From the NCBI GenBank assembly GCA_035575035.1, contig DATLYH010000154.1:1-18317 (forward strand): 18,317 nucleotides of DNA, written 5' to 3'. Below the pieces are notes generated by a model. That model made no database searches, was not told the origin of the DNA, and saw only the letters and a list, made by a program, of their open reading frames with translations. Source of the stretch: DATLYH01 sp035575035. Lineage in GTDB: Bacteria; Planctomycetota; Planctomycetia; Gemmatales; Gemmataceae. Shown here one piece after another: positions 7,288 to 16,900 of this stretch (its first letter is position 1; every line of letters begins with the position of its first letter). The translations under genes were made by a program, and so were the position numbers.

Positions 7288-8076
7288 CTACCATCGCAGG
7301 GTGGAGCCGACTTGCAACTGAAGGTTCTCCCGCCACCACGGCTGGGCTTCGGCAGTGCCGGCCCAGGTATGCTTGGTGCCGACACGGAACTGCCCGGCCT
7401 TGCCGAGCGGGAAGACGATTCCCAGGTCCTGATCGAGCCGGCCCTGTTCCGCAGCGTGCAGGGCGGGGACGGCGGTCCCCTGATACTCCAGCCCCGCCCA
7501 TTCCAGCAAGCGCCAGCGGCACTGCATCTCCACCAAGAGCTGCGACCCGCCCAGGGCGCTCTCGGGCCGTAGCGGGTCGCTACAACTCAAGGCCGGCCCG
7601 CTGCGGAGCTGCACCTCCGTCCCGGGACGGAGCGGCAGCTTCCAGCCGAGGCCGGTTCGTCCGGTCAGCTTCACCTCGCGTGCCGGCTCGGCTCCCCCTC
7701 CTGCCCCGACCTGGGTAAACAAGAAGAGTCGCCCGGGCACCGGCAGGGGCAGCGCTTCCTCGATTTGCCAACCGAGACTTTTGGGCGCCTCGTCGTGGCG
7801 CGGCGGCTCGCGCAGTTCCGCCATCCGCGCGGTCCACGGGTCCTCCGGGCGCCGGGGAACCCAGGGCAGTCCCGTTTCCACCGGCGGCTCGGGCCCCCCC
7901 TCGGCGATGTTCCAGAAGAAGGGGAATTGCGGTCCCGGCGGACCGGAAGGACCGGGCAGCAACCATCCGGTATTGCTGGCGCCCGTCGGCTCGGCGCCGA
8001 TGCCGGCCGCGGGAATGCTGGCTATCCAGAGGGGCAGCAGAAACAGGCTGAGTAGGGGAAGGCGCTTCGTTCGCAT
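7288..8076 (-). CDS. Exported protein of unknown function, possibly outer-membrane associated
   Basis: This 262-residue protein starts at the ATG 8076-8074. The N-terminus is a clear signal peptide (RTKRLPLLSLFLLPLWIASIPAAGIGAEP). A Pro/Gly-rich segment with FPFFWNIAEGGPEPP follows. The C-terminal half has alternating polar and hydrophobic strands (LFLFTQVG, EVKLTGRTGLGWKLPL, TEVQLRSGPAL, LLVEMQCRW, FRVGTKHTW) and ends in a C-terminal aromatic, STLRW. That pattern suggests a small beta-barrel or surface beta-protein, but I do not recognise a family. The frame stays open to 8235, but the 8076 start is preferred: GGAGGAG (8085-8091) lies 8 nt before it, a sigma70-like promoter lies inside the longer frame, and the signal peptide begins here. 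It converges on the PHP hydrolase gene. Confidence 0.78.
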   Translation of the reverse strand: MRTKRLPLLSLFLLPLWIASIPAAGIGAEPTGASNTGWLLPGPSGPPGPQFPFFWNIAEGGPEPPVETGLPWVPRRPEDPWTARMAELREPPRHDEAPKSLGWQIEEALPLPVPGRLFLFTQVGAGGGAEPAREVKLTGRTGLGWKLPLRPGTEVQLRSGPALSCSDPLRPESALGGSQLLVEMQCRWRLLEWAGLEYQGTAVPALHAAEQGRLDQDLGIVFPLGKAGQFRVGTKHTWAGTAEAQPWWRENLQLQVGSTLRW

Positions 8077-8084
8077 CGGGTCGT

Positions 8085-8091
8085 CTCCTCC
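8085..8091 (-). promoter_or_regulatory. Ribosome-binding site GGAGGAG deciding the 8076 start
   Basis: On the minus strand, GGAGGAG sits 8 nt before the ATG at 8076. It settles the start of the exported protein against the longer open frame reaching 8235. Confidence 0.8.
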
Positions 8092-8098
8092 GGGCCGG

Positions 8099-8127
8099 CT
8101 TATAACGGCCGCGGCTCGGCAGGTCAA
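8099..8127 (-). promoter_or_regulatory. Sigma70-type promoter of the exported protein gene
   Basis: On the minus strand, TTGACC (8127-8122) and TATAAG (8104-8099) are separated by exactly 17 nt. Each box matches consensus at five of six positions. The expected transcription start, near 8092, leaves a leader of only about 16 nt, which holds the Shine-Dalgarno sequence and little else. Confidence 0.7.
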
Positions 8128-8325
8128 CGGATGCGATGCAAGGCCGCCCCAGCGGCATGCCAGGAACGATCCTACCGCACCGCCCCGATGATGTGGCAGG
8201 AGACGAAAGATGCTTCCAACCCGATGACATCCCACGGGGATGCGTGCCGGGCAGATTCAGGGTAAAACAGCAAGGCCCCGCTGCCGGGACAAGCCGGCGG
8301 ATGCCGTCCGTCTGCCGGCGTATAA

Positions 8326-8356
8326 TTGAAGGAGGGTCGGCTCCACTTGCTATAGG
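8326..8356 (+). promoter_or_regulatory. Possible promoter of the hydrolase gene
   Basis: TTGAAG (8326-8331) and TATAGG (8351-8356) are 19 nt apart, slightly long for sigma70, and would give a leader of about 20 nt before the ATG at 8383. An overlapping perfect TATAAT (8321-8326) lacks a good -35 box. Either could serve; the call is weak. Confidence 0.35.
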
Positions 8357-8382
8357 CCGGTCCGGCATTGTGACAGCGAGAG

Positions 8383-9447
8383 ATGTTGCGGATGACCACT
8401 CCCATGAAGATACATCGATTTCGCCGCCCGTTTCAATTTGCGCAGTCGTGGCTGGCCGGCCTGTGTGCCGCCGGTGCCCTCGCCGGACTGCCGGGATTCG
8501 CAGCGGCCCGACCCCTGCCGTCGGCCGGGCTTTACGAGGTGGATACGGTGCTGGACATCCCCTATTACGACGGTCCGGGCGCCAGCCGCACCCGCCATCG
8601 GCTGGACATTTACCGCCCGCGCGGGGCGGAAAAACGGCCGGTGCTCCTTTTCCTGCACGGCGGCGGCTGGATGTTCGGCGACAAGGCCTACGGCCGCTAC
8701 CCGGCCGTGGCCCGCTGCCTGGCCGGCCAGGGCGTGGTGGTGGTGATGGCCAACTATCGGCTCTCGCCCGCCGTCAAACATCCGGAACATGTGCGGGACG
8801 CCGCCCGGGCCTTGGCCTGGACGATCAAAAATGCCGAGCGCTACGGCGGCCGGCCGGACCAGGTTTTCGTCGGCGGCCACTCGGCCGGCGGCCACCTCGC
8901 CGCGCTACTGGCCACCAACGAGTCGTATCTGAAGGCCGAGGGCCTGGACAGCAGTGCAATCAAGGGGGTGATCCCGGTCAGTGGCGTCTATCGTGTCCCC
9001 GAGATCCACGTGAGCCTGAAGTCCGACGGCGCGATGCTGTTCAGCTCCTTCGCCCTGGACGACATCGACTGGCTGCCGCAGGTCCACTTCGAGGCGACGC
9101 TGCCGCGATTTCTGCGAAGCCATCATCAGATGGCGATCGACCTTGACCCATTCCGCCTGGTCTTCGGCAGCGATCCCGCCCGGCGCCGCGATGCCTCGCC
9201 GCTGGCTCATGTCCGGCCCGGTCTGCCGCCTTTCCTGGTCCTCTATGCCGAGCGGGAGCTGCCTACCCTGGATGACATGGCCGAGGAATTCGCCGCCGCT
9301 TTGGAGGAGAGCCGCTGCGAGGTCAAGGTGTTCCGAATCGCCGGCCGGGGCCACCGCGATGTCATGCTCCGCGCCGTCACCCCGAGCGACCCGGTGGCCC
9401 AGCACATTCTTCAGTTCATTGAGCAGTCCGTAGTCGGTAGTCCGTAG
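8383..9447 (+). CDS. Secreted alpha/beta hydrolase, HSL/carboxylesterase type
   Basis: This 354-residue protein has an N-terminal signal-like segment (about 20-42, FAQSWLAGLCAAGALAGLPGFAAA). The esterase motifs follow in order: the oxyanion-hole motif HGGGW (92-96), the nucleophile elbow GHSAGG (S167) and the catalytic histidine in GRGHRDVM (H324). The acid is probably in the AERELPTLDD segment (290-298), although the usual GxxD is not clean. This layout is typical of hormone-sensitive-lipase-like or BD-FAE-like esterases acting on small acyl esters; the substrate is unknown. The start may be ATG 8383, 8392 or 8404; the last would give KIHRFRR just before the hydrophobic segment and is plausible. 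The final residues (SVVGSP) and the TAG stop are built from a heptanucleotide repeat, so the C-terminal tail may be a recent extension. The tRNA-modifying synthetase gene follows after 24 nt. Confidence 0.87.
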   Translation: MLRMTTPMKIHRFRRPFQFAQSWLAGLCAAGALAGLPGFAAARPLPSAGLYEVDTVLDIPYYDGPGASRTRHRLDIYRPRGAEKRPVLLFLHGGGWMFGDKAYGRYPAVARCLAGQGVVVVMANYRLSPAVKHPEHVRDAARALAWTIKNAERYGGRPDQVFVGGHSAGGHLAALLATNESYLKAEGLDSSAIKGVIPVSGVYRVPEIHVSLKSDGAMLFSSFALDDIDWLPQVHFEATLPRFLRSHHQMAIDLDPFRLVFGSDPARRRDASPLAHVRPGLPPFLVLYAERELPTLDDMAEEFAAALEESRCEVKVFRIAGRGHRDVMLRAVTPSDPVAQHILQFIEQSVVGSP

Positions 9448-9453
9448 CCGTCA
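9426..9453. repeat. Heptanucleotide tandem repeat at the hydrolase stop codon
   Basis: GTCCGTA (9426-9432), GTCGGTA (9433-9439), GTCCGTA (9440-9446) and a degenerate GCCGTCA (9447-9453) form a 7-nt tandem repeat. The hydrolase stop TAG (9445-9447) lies within it. Related copies on the other strand occur at 9537-9550 and 9575-9588. Confidence 0.75.
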
Positions 9454-9471
9454 GCCGATGAGAGTTGGTCC

Positions 9472-10527
9472 ATGCCCCAAGGGCCACAGCCAGATGAACC
9501 GCGACTCCCGGTCGCAACGGATGCGGACGGTCTTGCTATGGACTATGGCGAGCGGCCGGTGTTAGCCGGCCGGTTACGGACTACGGCCTATCGCGGCCGC
9601 CTGGCCCCGTCCCCGACCGGCGCTCAGCACGTCGGCAATGCCCGCACATACCTGATCGCCTGGCTGGCTGCCCGGGCGCGCGGCGGCCGGATTGCACTGC
9701 GCATCGAGGACATTGATTCGCCGCGGGTCAAGGCGGGGGCGGCGGAGCAGGCATGCACCGACCTGCGCTGGCTTGGGCTGGACTGGGATGAGGGCCCGGT
9801 GGTGCAGACGCAGCGGCTGCCCTTGTACCGCGAGGCGCTGGAACAGCTGCGAGCGCGGGAGTTGGTCTATCCCTGCACCTGTAGCCGGCGCGACATCGAG
9901 CAGGCCGCCAGCGCCCCCCACCTGGAGCACGAAGGCCCTGTCTACCCCGGCACCTGCGGCGGCCGCCGTGCTGCCGATGCTGCCGCCCTAGCCGGCCGGC
10001 CCTTCGCCTGGCGCTTCCGGGTCGGCCCTGACTCACCCGGCTTTGTGGATGGCTTCCGCGGCCCGACGCATGTGGACCTGCGCCGGGTGGGCGGTGACTT
10101 CGTGGTCTGGAAAGCAGACAGGACGCCCGCCTACCAACTCGCCGTGGTGGTGGACGATGCCGCGATGGGCGTGACCGAGGTAATCCGCGGCGACGACCTG
10201 GTCCCCTCAACCCCGCGCCAGTTATTGCTGTATCGCGCCCTGGGCCTGGCCGCCCCGCGCTTCACGCACGTGCCGTTGGTGGTCGGCCCGGACGGCCGGC
10301 GGCTAGCCAAGCGCCACGGCGACACCCGACTGTCGGCCCTGCGCGCGGCCGGCGTCCGACCCGAGGCGCTGCTGGGGCTGCTGGCCTGGTCGTGCGGCTG
10401 GATCGACCGGGTGCAACCGATCACAGCACGGGAATTAGTGCCCCTGTTCCGCCTGGAGACGATCCCGTCCCGCCCCTTCATGCTGACGCCCGAGCGGCTG
10501 CATCTGATCGGTTACGAGTCCGGCTAA
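9472..10527 (+). CDS. gluQRS: Glutamyl-Q tRNA(Asp) synthetase
   Basis: This is a truncated glutamyl-tRNA synthetase paralogue that activates glutamate without tRNA and attaches it to queuosine at position 34 of tRNA(Asp). The HIGH-type motif is in APSPTGAQHVGN (53-56). The zinc-site pattern CxC...YxxxC is present (C135, C137, Y158, C162). RIEDIDSPR is the usual ATP/Glu-site segment, and the KMSKS equivalent is RLAKRHGD (277-284). No anticodon-binding domain follows, and the length (351, or about 320 from a later start) suits GluQ-RS rather than GltX. The first ~40 residues have no counterpart in the family. They span repeat-derived DNA, so GTG 9559 or ATG 9538 may be the real start. Its stop overlaps the stop of the minus-strand DUF1501 remnant. 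Confidence 0.9.
   Translation: MPQGPQPDEPRLPVATDADGLAMDYGERPVLAGRLRTTAYRGRLAPSPTGAQHVGNARTYLIAWLAARARGGRIALRIEDIDSPRVKAGAAEQACTDLRWLGLDWDEGPVVQTQRLPLYREALEQLRARELVYPCTCSRRDIEQAASAPHLEHEGPVYPGTCGGRRAADAAALAGRPFAWRFRVGPDSPGFVDGFRGPTHVDLRRVGGDFVVWKADRTPAYQLAVVVDDAAMGVTEVIRGDDLVPSTPRQLLLYRALGLAAPRFTHVPLVVGPDGRRLAKRHGDTRLSALRAAGVRPEALLGLLAWSCGWIDRVQPITARELVPLFRLETIPSRPFMLTPERLHLIGYESG
9537..9588. repeat. Heptanucleotide repeat copies in inverted orientation within the gluQRS 5' end
   Basis: TATGGAC (9537-9543) with TATGGCG (9544-9550), and TACGGAC (9575-9581) with TACGGCC (9582-9588), are near-copies of the reverse complement of the GTCCGTA unit at 9426-9446. Between them lies the palindromic GCCGGCCGG. 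Together with 9426-9453 they form an imperfect inverted repeat around the gene junction. Confidence 0.55.
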
Positions 10528-10865
10528 GATGTGCCGGCCTCGACCAACCGCCGGGCCAAGAGGCACGACTGGCCGAAGAAGTTCGCCCCGTACCGCTCCC
10601 GCAGCGACGGCGGCTCTTGCGACAGGTCGAACGCCTCGCGGACCCTGGCCGACGTGAGCATGTCGATGGCCCGCCGGTAGAAGGTGTCCATCTTCTCAAC
10701 CGACCGGCTGGCGTGCAATCCGGCCCGCAGCCGATCGACGGCGGCGAGCAACTCGCGCCGCCATAGGAAACGGTCGGCCGAGATGTCGGCTGACGGGTTG
10801 AGCTGGGGCAGCTCTAGCTTGGTGCCGGTTGGGCAGCGCACCAGAAGTCTACCCGATGGCAGCAC
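10524..10865 (-). pseudogene. DUF1501 protein remnant, truncated at both ends
   Basis: About 113 codons match the middle of planctomycete DUF1501 proteins (sulfatase-like fold, usually 400-480 residues, often exported by Tat and paired with DUF1549/DUF1553 proteins). Recognisable segments are LELPQLNPSADIS, FYRRAIDMLTSARVREAFDLS, EPPSLRERYG and FGQSCLLARRLVEAG. The family normally continues from there with RFV and about 200 more residues, but here it reads TS and stops. No N-terminal half, signal peptide or ribosome-binding site is present, and the apparent GTG start is not credible. The same frame runs open upstream to 10946, without DUF1501-like sequence, up to the stop of the giant gene. 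The 81 nt from 10866 to 10946 hold nothing else. I read this as a deletion remnant. Confidence 0.8.
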
Positions 10866-10946
10866 CGGTCGAGAGAAAGCGTTTTCTTGGACGGCCGGGG
10901 CCCAGGCGGCTCGCCGGGCGACTTCGATTAGCCCCCGGCGACCGGC

Positions 10947-13900
10947 TCACGAGTCGTAGCGCTCGATATTGCGGACTTCCAGCCTCCCGAAGGTGTTGCC
11001 GTGGCCGTTGGGCGTTACTTGCAGTCCCGCGTCCAGCATGTCCCTGCCGAGCCCGCCGCGGATGAGCGTGCGCCCCCGGAACTGCGCCGCGTTGCCCGCC
11101 TCTCCCGCGGCCCCGATGACGATGCGGTCGGCGCCCGGCCCGCTGCGGAGATCGACCGGGCCGAGGAACTCAGTCCCCGGGCCGGCAGGGTCGCCCCCCG
11201 TCTCGATGCGGATCGTGTCCCGGCCCTGGCGGGGGAACGCCACCACCTGCTGGTGGAAAATCGAGTCGGCCATCACGACCGTGTCCGGGCCAGGCCCCGC
11301 CAGGGCGAGGACCTGCCCGTGGACGTCTGTGTCGCAGAAGATTAGCTCGTCGGTGCCGCGCTGCATCCGCACCGTCAGGCCACGGACGTTGAGCACCGTC
11401 GCTGCCGAGCGGGTCAGCAGCACGCTGTCGTTGCCCTTGCGCATGCGGATGTCGATCCTTCGGACGCCGGCGAACCGCTGCGGGCCGCGTTGACGGTTGA
11501 CAAGCGTGTCGTCCACACCGGTGACGACGACGGCGCCCGCCGCCTCGGCCACGACGTCGATGGCGTTGGCTAGCTGGTCGCCGCGGATGATCAGCCGGCC
11601 CCTCCGCAGGCGTGCCCAGACGTTGCCCCGGCCGGGGGTGGCCAGGCTGCCGTAGCGGTCCCGGCAGTCCATCGGCTCAACGGGCGCCTGGCCGGCGCTC
11701 ACCGTCGCGGCGGCTGTCGCGGCGATGGCGCCATTGCTCAGCGACTGCACCTGGATGGTGAACGTGCCCTGTCCCAGGGTCGTCAGGTCGGCCTCAAACA
11801 GGATGGCGCCGGTGGACAGTCCGGGCAGCCGGAAGATGGGGATCGACTGGGCCGGCTGGCCGTCCAGGCCCCGGAGGTGGACGGTGACGGGGCCGCTGCT
11901 CCCGGTGATGGACACCGTGTAGGCGTCCTCAGTGTTGCCGGTGTTCTGGACCAGTAGCAGGAACGAGGCGGTGCCGGGGGCCGATAGGGTCCGCGAGGCC
12001 GGGTCGAAGCGGGCCGTCATCCCCTGGGCGGCTGCGATGTTGACCGCGGCCAGTGCGGCGTCCCGGACGCCGGGGTTGCCGCGCGAGGTGGCCACCGCGC
12101 CCAGGTCCAGAGGACCCGGGAGGGCGAAGTTGATGGCCCCCACGCTGACCGGGATCACCTGCGACGCCCCGGGCGCCAGGGACACGAAGTTGCTCCCGAG
12201 GGTGGCCGCCAGCCCGGCCGACCCGCCCAGGGTCAGGTCAAACGTGTCGGCCACCTGGCCCGTGTTGGTCACGGTCAGCTGGTAGGTGCTCCCCGGAGCG
12301 CCCGACGGCGGGCTGAGCATCACATCAACGCCGCTGCCTAGCACCGCCAGCGTGCCGTCGGTCGTGTCCGTGGTGGACGTTCGGGTCGTAGAGACGGCGG
12401 TCACATGGAACGAGTAGCTGCCCGGTGCCGTCCCCGGTTGGGGCGTCAGGCGCAGGAAGACCTCGCGGAAGTTGCTCGCCCCCGGCGGCACTTCCACCGC
12501 GTCCTGCTCGAACACGGCCGTCACGCCGGGCGGCAGGTTCGCCGACAAAGAGAAGGTGTCCAGGGCACTGCCGGTGTTCGTCACCCGGACGACGAAGGCC
12601 GCGGAGGTTCCCTGCCCGGCGGTCGCCTGAGCCGGGGTGAGGGCGAGCACTACCCCGTGGGCCTCCGGGTCCGGCCGGCTGGCCGGCTGGCCGGCCACCG
12701 TCAGCGTCCCCTGGACCGTGCCGGCGGCCCCGTTGTTCCCTTGGGCGGCGACAACGAACCCGTAGTCGGCCAGGGTGGCGAACACCTCCGGGGTGAGCCG
12801 GAGAGTGACGGTCGCCGACCCGTTCGGTCCGACGACGACGGACGGCGGCAGACTGACCCAGCCGGCCGGCACGCCCCGGACTGACAGGGTGTACGTGACC
12901 TGGGCGGCGGTGGGGTTGGTCAGGGTGACGGTGAACGACGCGGCCGCCGCCGGCTGGACGGTCCGGGCCGGCGGGTCGAGGCTGATTACGTGGACCGCGG
13001 CCACGGACGTCGGCGGCAGGCCGAACGACCCCGGAGAGCCGCCCACGGTGAAGTTGACGGTCCTGCCGAGCGTCACCGCCCGAGCCTCGCCCGGGGCGAG
13101 GTCGTTGACCGTTGTCCGCCAGGTGATGGTCTCGGCCGTGAGCCCGAAGGCCAGCCGCCGGTCCCACATCAGGGTGTCGAAGTCCGGGCCGGGGACGACC
13201 CGAGTCGGCGGGATGTTGAACGAGTCGGCGACGACCGACACCCCGGTCCCCTTCGGGACCTGGACCGAGGCGGTGACCGGGACGGTGTCCACCTGGCCGA
13301 TGTCGTAGACGAGCAGTCCGTCGGCGCTGGTGGTGTACAGCCGGCCGTTCACCACCGCCATCTCGCTTACCACGGTGTTCACCCGCAGGGCCGAGGCGAC
13401 GACGTCCTGCGGGTTGGTGGCGTCCACCAGGAAGATGACCGGGTTGCCGGCCACGATCCCCAGGCTGACGGCGAACCGCCCGCCCCCCACCGGGACGACC
13501 GACAGCTTGGAACTCGGCTGGGTGCCCCGCGGGAAGACGGCGGCGGTGACCACGGTGGACAGCACCACCGGGTTGTCCCGGTCGGTGACGTCCAGGGTCG
13601 TCAGGGTCAGGTTGCCGAGGGTCCCGCTGTCGTTGGACGGGTCGGAATCGACGTTGTTCCACGGGTCCTGGCCGCCGCCGGTGCTGCCGACCGCCAGGGC
13701 CAGGTTCCCCTCGACGGCGATCTCGAACAGCTGCACCGTCCCCGCCACCTGGACCTCCCGGGTCAGGACCAGGTTGGCCGGGTCGGCGTAGTTGACCACC
13801 AGCAGCCGGCCGACCCCGTCGGTGAAGTTGTTCCCGGACAGGGTGGTGCTGGTGAAGTACGCCGTGTCGGCGTCCACGACCTCGCCCCCGGTCACCTGGT

Positions 13901-16900
13901 TGTCGCCGGTGAACGGCGGGTTGCGGGTGCCGAACAGCAGGTCGGTGACAACCGGCCCGCTGGCGGCGCCCAGGTCGAGGGCGGTCACGTCCCCGAACTG
14001 GGCGAACGCGTCCCCGGCCGACTCCGACCCGAACAGGAACACCCCGTGGGTGGTCAGCAGGCCGAGTGACCCGGAGACCAGGAAGTCGCTCATGAACGCT
14101 TCCGGGATCAGCGTGTTGCTCAGCAGCGCCGGGTTCAGCGGGTCGGCCACCGAGTAGACCAGCACCCGGGTCCCGTTGGCGTTGAACGTGGTGGTGGACG
14201 CGACCATGATCCGGTCCTCAGGCAACTCCCGGACGACCGTGTACCCGCCCTGGACGATCAGGTCCTGGGCGAACGTACTCACCCGGACCGGGGCGGCCGG
14301 GTCCGCCACGTTCACGATGTCCACCCCGTTCGACCCGGCAACGTAGGCCGTCGTCCCGCGGATGACGATGGTGCTGCTGACCGCGGTGGTGGCCGTCTGC
14401 CCGACCAGGGTGAACGGCGGGGCCAGGGTCGTCTGGGCGGTGAGGGTCAGGGTGTTGGTCACCGTCCCGTCCCCCTGTGGCAGGCTGGTCGGGCTGACCG
14501 TCAGCGTTCCGGTCACCGGCAGCCCGACCAGCAGGCTGCCCGTGCCGGTCGCCCCCGGGATCAGGTTGCCGGCCGCGTCGGTCAGGGTGACCGCGATGGT
14601 GTAGCTGCCGCGGGGCAGCCCGGTGGTGTCGAACGTCCCGAGGTCCACCGTCGCCAGCGAGGTCTGCACGGTCAGGTCGATCGGGACCGGGGTGGACGTG
14701 AAGACCACGGTGCCCGCCGCGTTGTGGACCACGAACGACGCCCGCGCTGTCTGCGGCGCGTTGACCGCGTTGAGCACCCGGGCGGAGATCGCCACCCGGC
14801 CGCCCGGCTCGGTGAACGACGGGGCCGGGGTGACGGACGTCACCCGAACGAAGGCGTCACGGACCGTCAGCGTACCGGTTGCCGTGCGGGTGATCTCGGC
14901 CGCCCCGCGGGCCGTCACCGTGACCGTGAACCCGGTCGCGAACAGCGCGCTGCCGGTCTCGGTCAGGCTCAGGTAGACGCGGTTGCCCCCGGTCGAGCTC
15001 TCGCCGGGGTTCAGGGTGAGGGACGGAACGTTGAAGCCGGCCGTCACGTTCGTCGGCAGGCCGGAGACGGTGAAGTCGTAGGTGGTGGCCTGGGTGCCGG
15101 TGTTGGTGACGACCAGGTCGAACGTGGCCGGGGCCCCCGGCAGGGCGACCGCGGTGTTCGGGGACAGCACGAACGTGAACCCGTGCGCCACCTCGTCGGC
15201 GAGGGTGGTGGCGAGGATCTGCAGGGCGTCGCCCACCTGGCGGACGGCCGCCTGGACCTCGGCCGGAGTGTCGGCCGCGGCGAGTTGGTCCCGGGCGGCG
15301 GTCAGGTCGGCGACGAATGCATTCTGGAACGGGTCGCTGCCAAGCAGGCCGAGGACGGCGTCGATCTCCGCCAGCGACTGGCTCTTGTACACGTCGCTGG
15401 TCGGATCCTGGACAAGGTTCGTGAGGGCGGCGGCCAGGTCGTTGAGGCGGTTGGACAGGTCGGGGTTCCCGAGTTGTTGAGCGGCGACCGCGGCGTTAGC
15501 GACGGCGTCCGCCCCCGGCACCACGACCCGTACCGGCACCAGTACCGCCTGCGTGAGCGGCGTGCCGGACGGCCCGTAGGTGGCGGTGATCGTCGCGGCC
15601 AGTGTGGAGTTCAGCGGCGTGGCGGCGTCGGGGGTGAGCTGCACGGGGAATGTCGCCGACTGCCCCGGGTTGAGGGTGACCGTCTGCGGCAGGCCGGACA
15701 CGCCCAGCCCGGCGGAGCTCGTCGCCGTCAAGGTGATCGCCTCGGCCACGTTGCCGACTGCGGTGACGGTGACCGTGGCCTCGACTCCGTTGCCCGGGGT
15801 GGTATTCACCGTCACGGGGTTGGCGATCACGGTGACGCCGTGGACCTCCGGCATGACGAAATCGACGTTCTGAGTGGCAGTGATCGAGCCGTCCGTGGTG
15901 CTGGTGGCGGTGACGGTGAACGTCAGGTGCGTGCCGGGGGCGGGAAGGGGCCCGCCGTTAGGCACCAAGTACAGGCCGACGATGCCGGTCTGCCCAGCCG
16001 GGACGGTGACGCTGTTGGCGCTGGTCTGGAGGGTGAACCCGGGCGGCACCCCGGTCACCGACAGGTTGAAGGTGTCCACTGCCGGCCCGAGGTTGCGGAC
16101 GCTCGCCCGGAACGCGGTCGGCACCTGGGCCCCGTTGTACGGGACGGTGAACAGGGCGTCGGGCTGCACCGCCAGGCTCACCCCCGGGGCGGTCGGGGTG
16201 ACGGTCACGTCGACGGTCGCCTGGGCCACCAGTCCGGGGTTACCCGCCGACCGGACGACGACCCGGACGGGATAGGTTCCGCCCTGGACGCCGGGGGCGG
16301 GGGTGACCGTCACCCGGCCGGTGCCGTCGATGCCGACCGACCACCCGGCGGGGGCCTCGGCCGTCAGGGCGTAGGTGCCGGCCAGGCTGGTCCGGACGTC
16401 CGGGGTGAAGCCGACCGGGGTGTTCTGGTCGGCGGCCAGGGCCGGCCCGCCCGCGACCCGGAGGACGTGCGCCGCGGTGCCCCGGAAGGCGACGGAGTCG
16501 GCCGCCCCGCCGGCGGTGACGGTCACGGTCCCGGCGTAGCCGGCGAGGGTGACCCCGCTCCCCGGGTCGACCGCGACCGACCCGACCGTCAACCCGCCGG
16601 TCGCCGGCCCGAACGAGACGACGCTGCCGGAGAGGGTGAGCGACACCTCGTCGTCAAAGTTCGGCGACGCCGTCGCCCCGCTCCCGGAGACGGAGGCGGA
16701 CGCCGTGGTGAGGGTGTAGGTGCCCGCCGGGAGCCGGGTGCCGTTGAGGGTCAGGCCGTCGGTCGTCAGCCGGATCGTGACCGCCCCGGACAGGCCGGCG
16801 GTGTAACCGGCCCAGTCCCCGGCCACGCCCAGCCCGGCCGCGGCCGGGGCGTAGACCGCCAGCTCGCCGGTGCCGGCGACGTCGAACCGGGTCGTCCCGC

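Larger units (their letters stand above)
8077..8382. other. Divergent intergenic region
   Basis: This 306-nt gap lies between the minus-strand exported protein and the plus-strand hydrolase. The left end holds the minus-strand promoter described separately. The right third holds AT-richer hexamers: TATAAT (8321-8326), and TTGAAG (8326-8331) with TATAGG (8351-8356) at a 19-nt spacing. The middle (about 8130-8290) shows nothing I can identify: no RNA gene, no terminator and no credible ORF. Confidence 0.6.

Noticed and set aside
4609..10889. The 12-mer GCGTTTTCTTGG present near 4609 and again near 10878
   Set aside because: A few shared 12-mers are expected by chance in 18 kb, and the two contexts have nothing else in common.
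12325..13662. Long out-of-frame minus-strand frame within the giant gene, and similar ones at 16654-17565
   Set aside because: The products are Arg/Gly/Pro-rich and typical of a shifted frame of GC-rich repeats.
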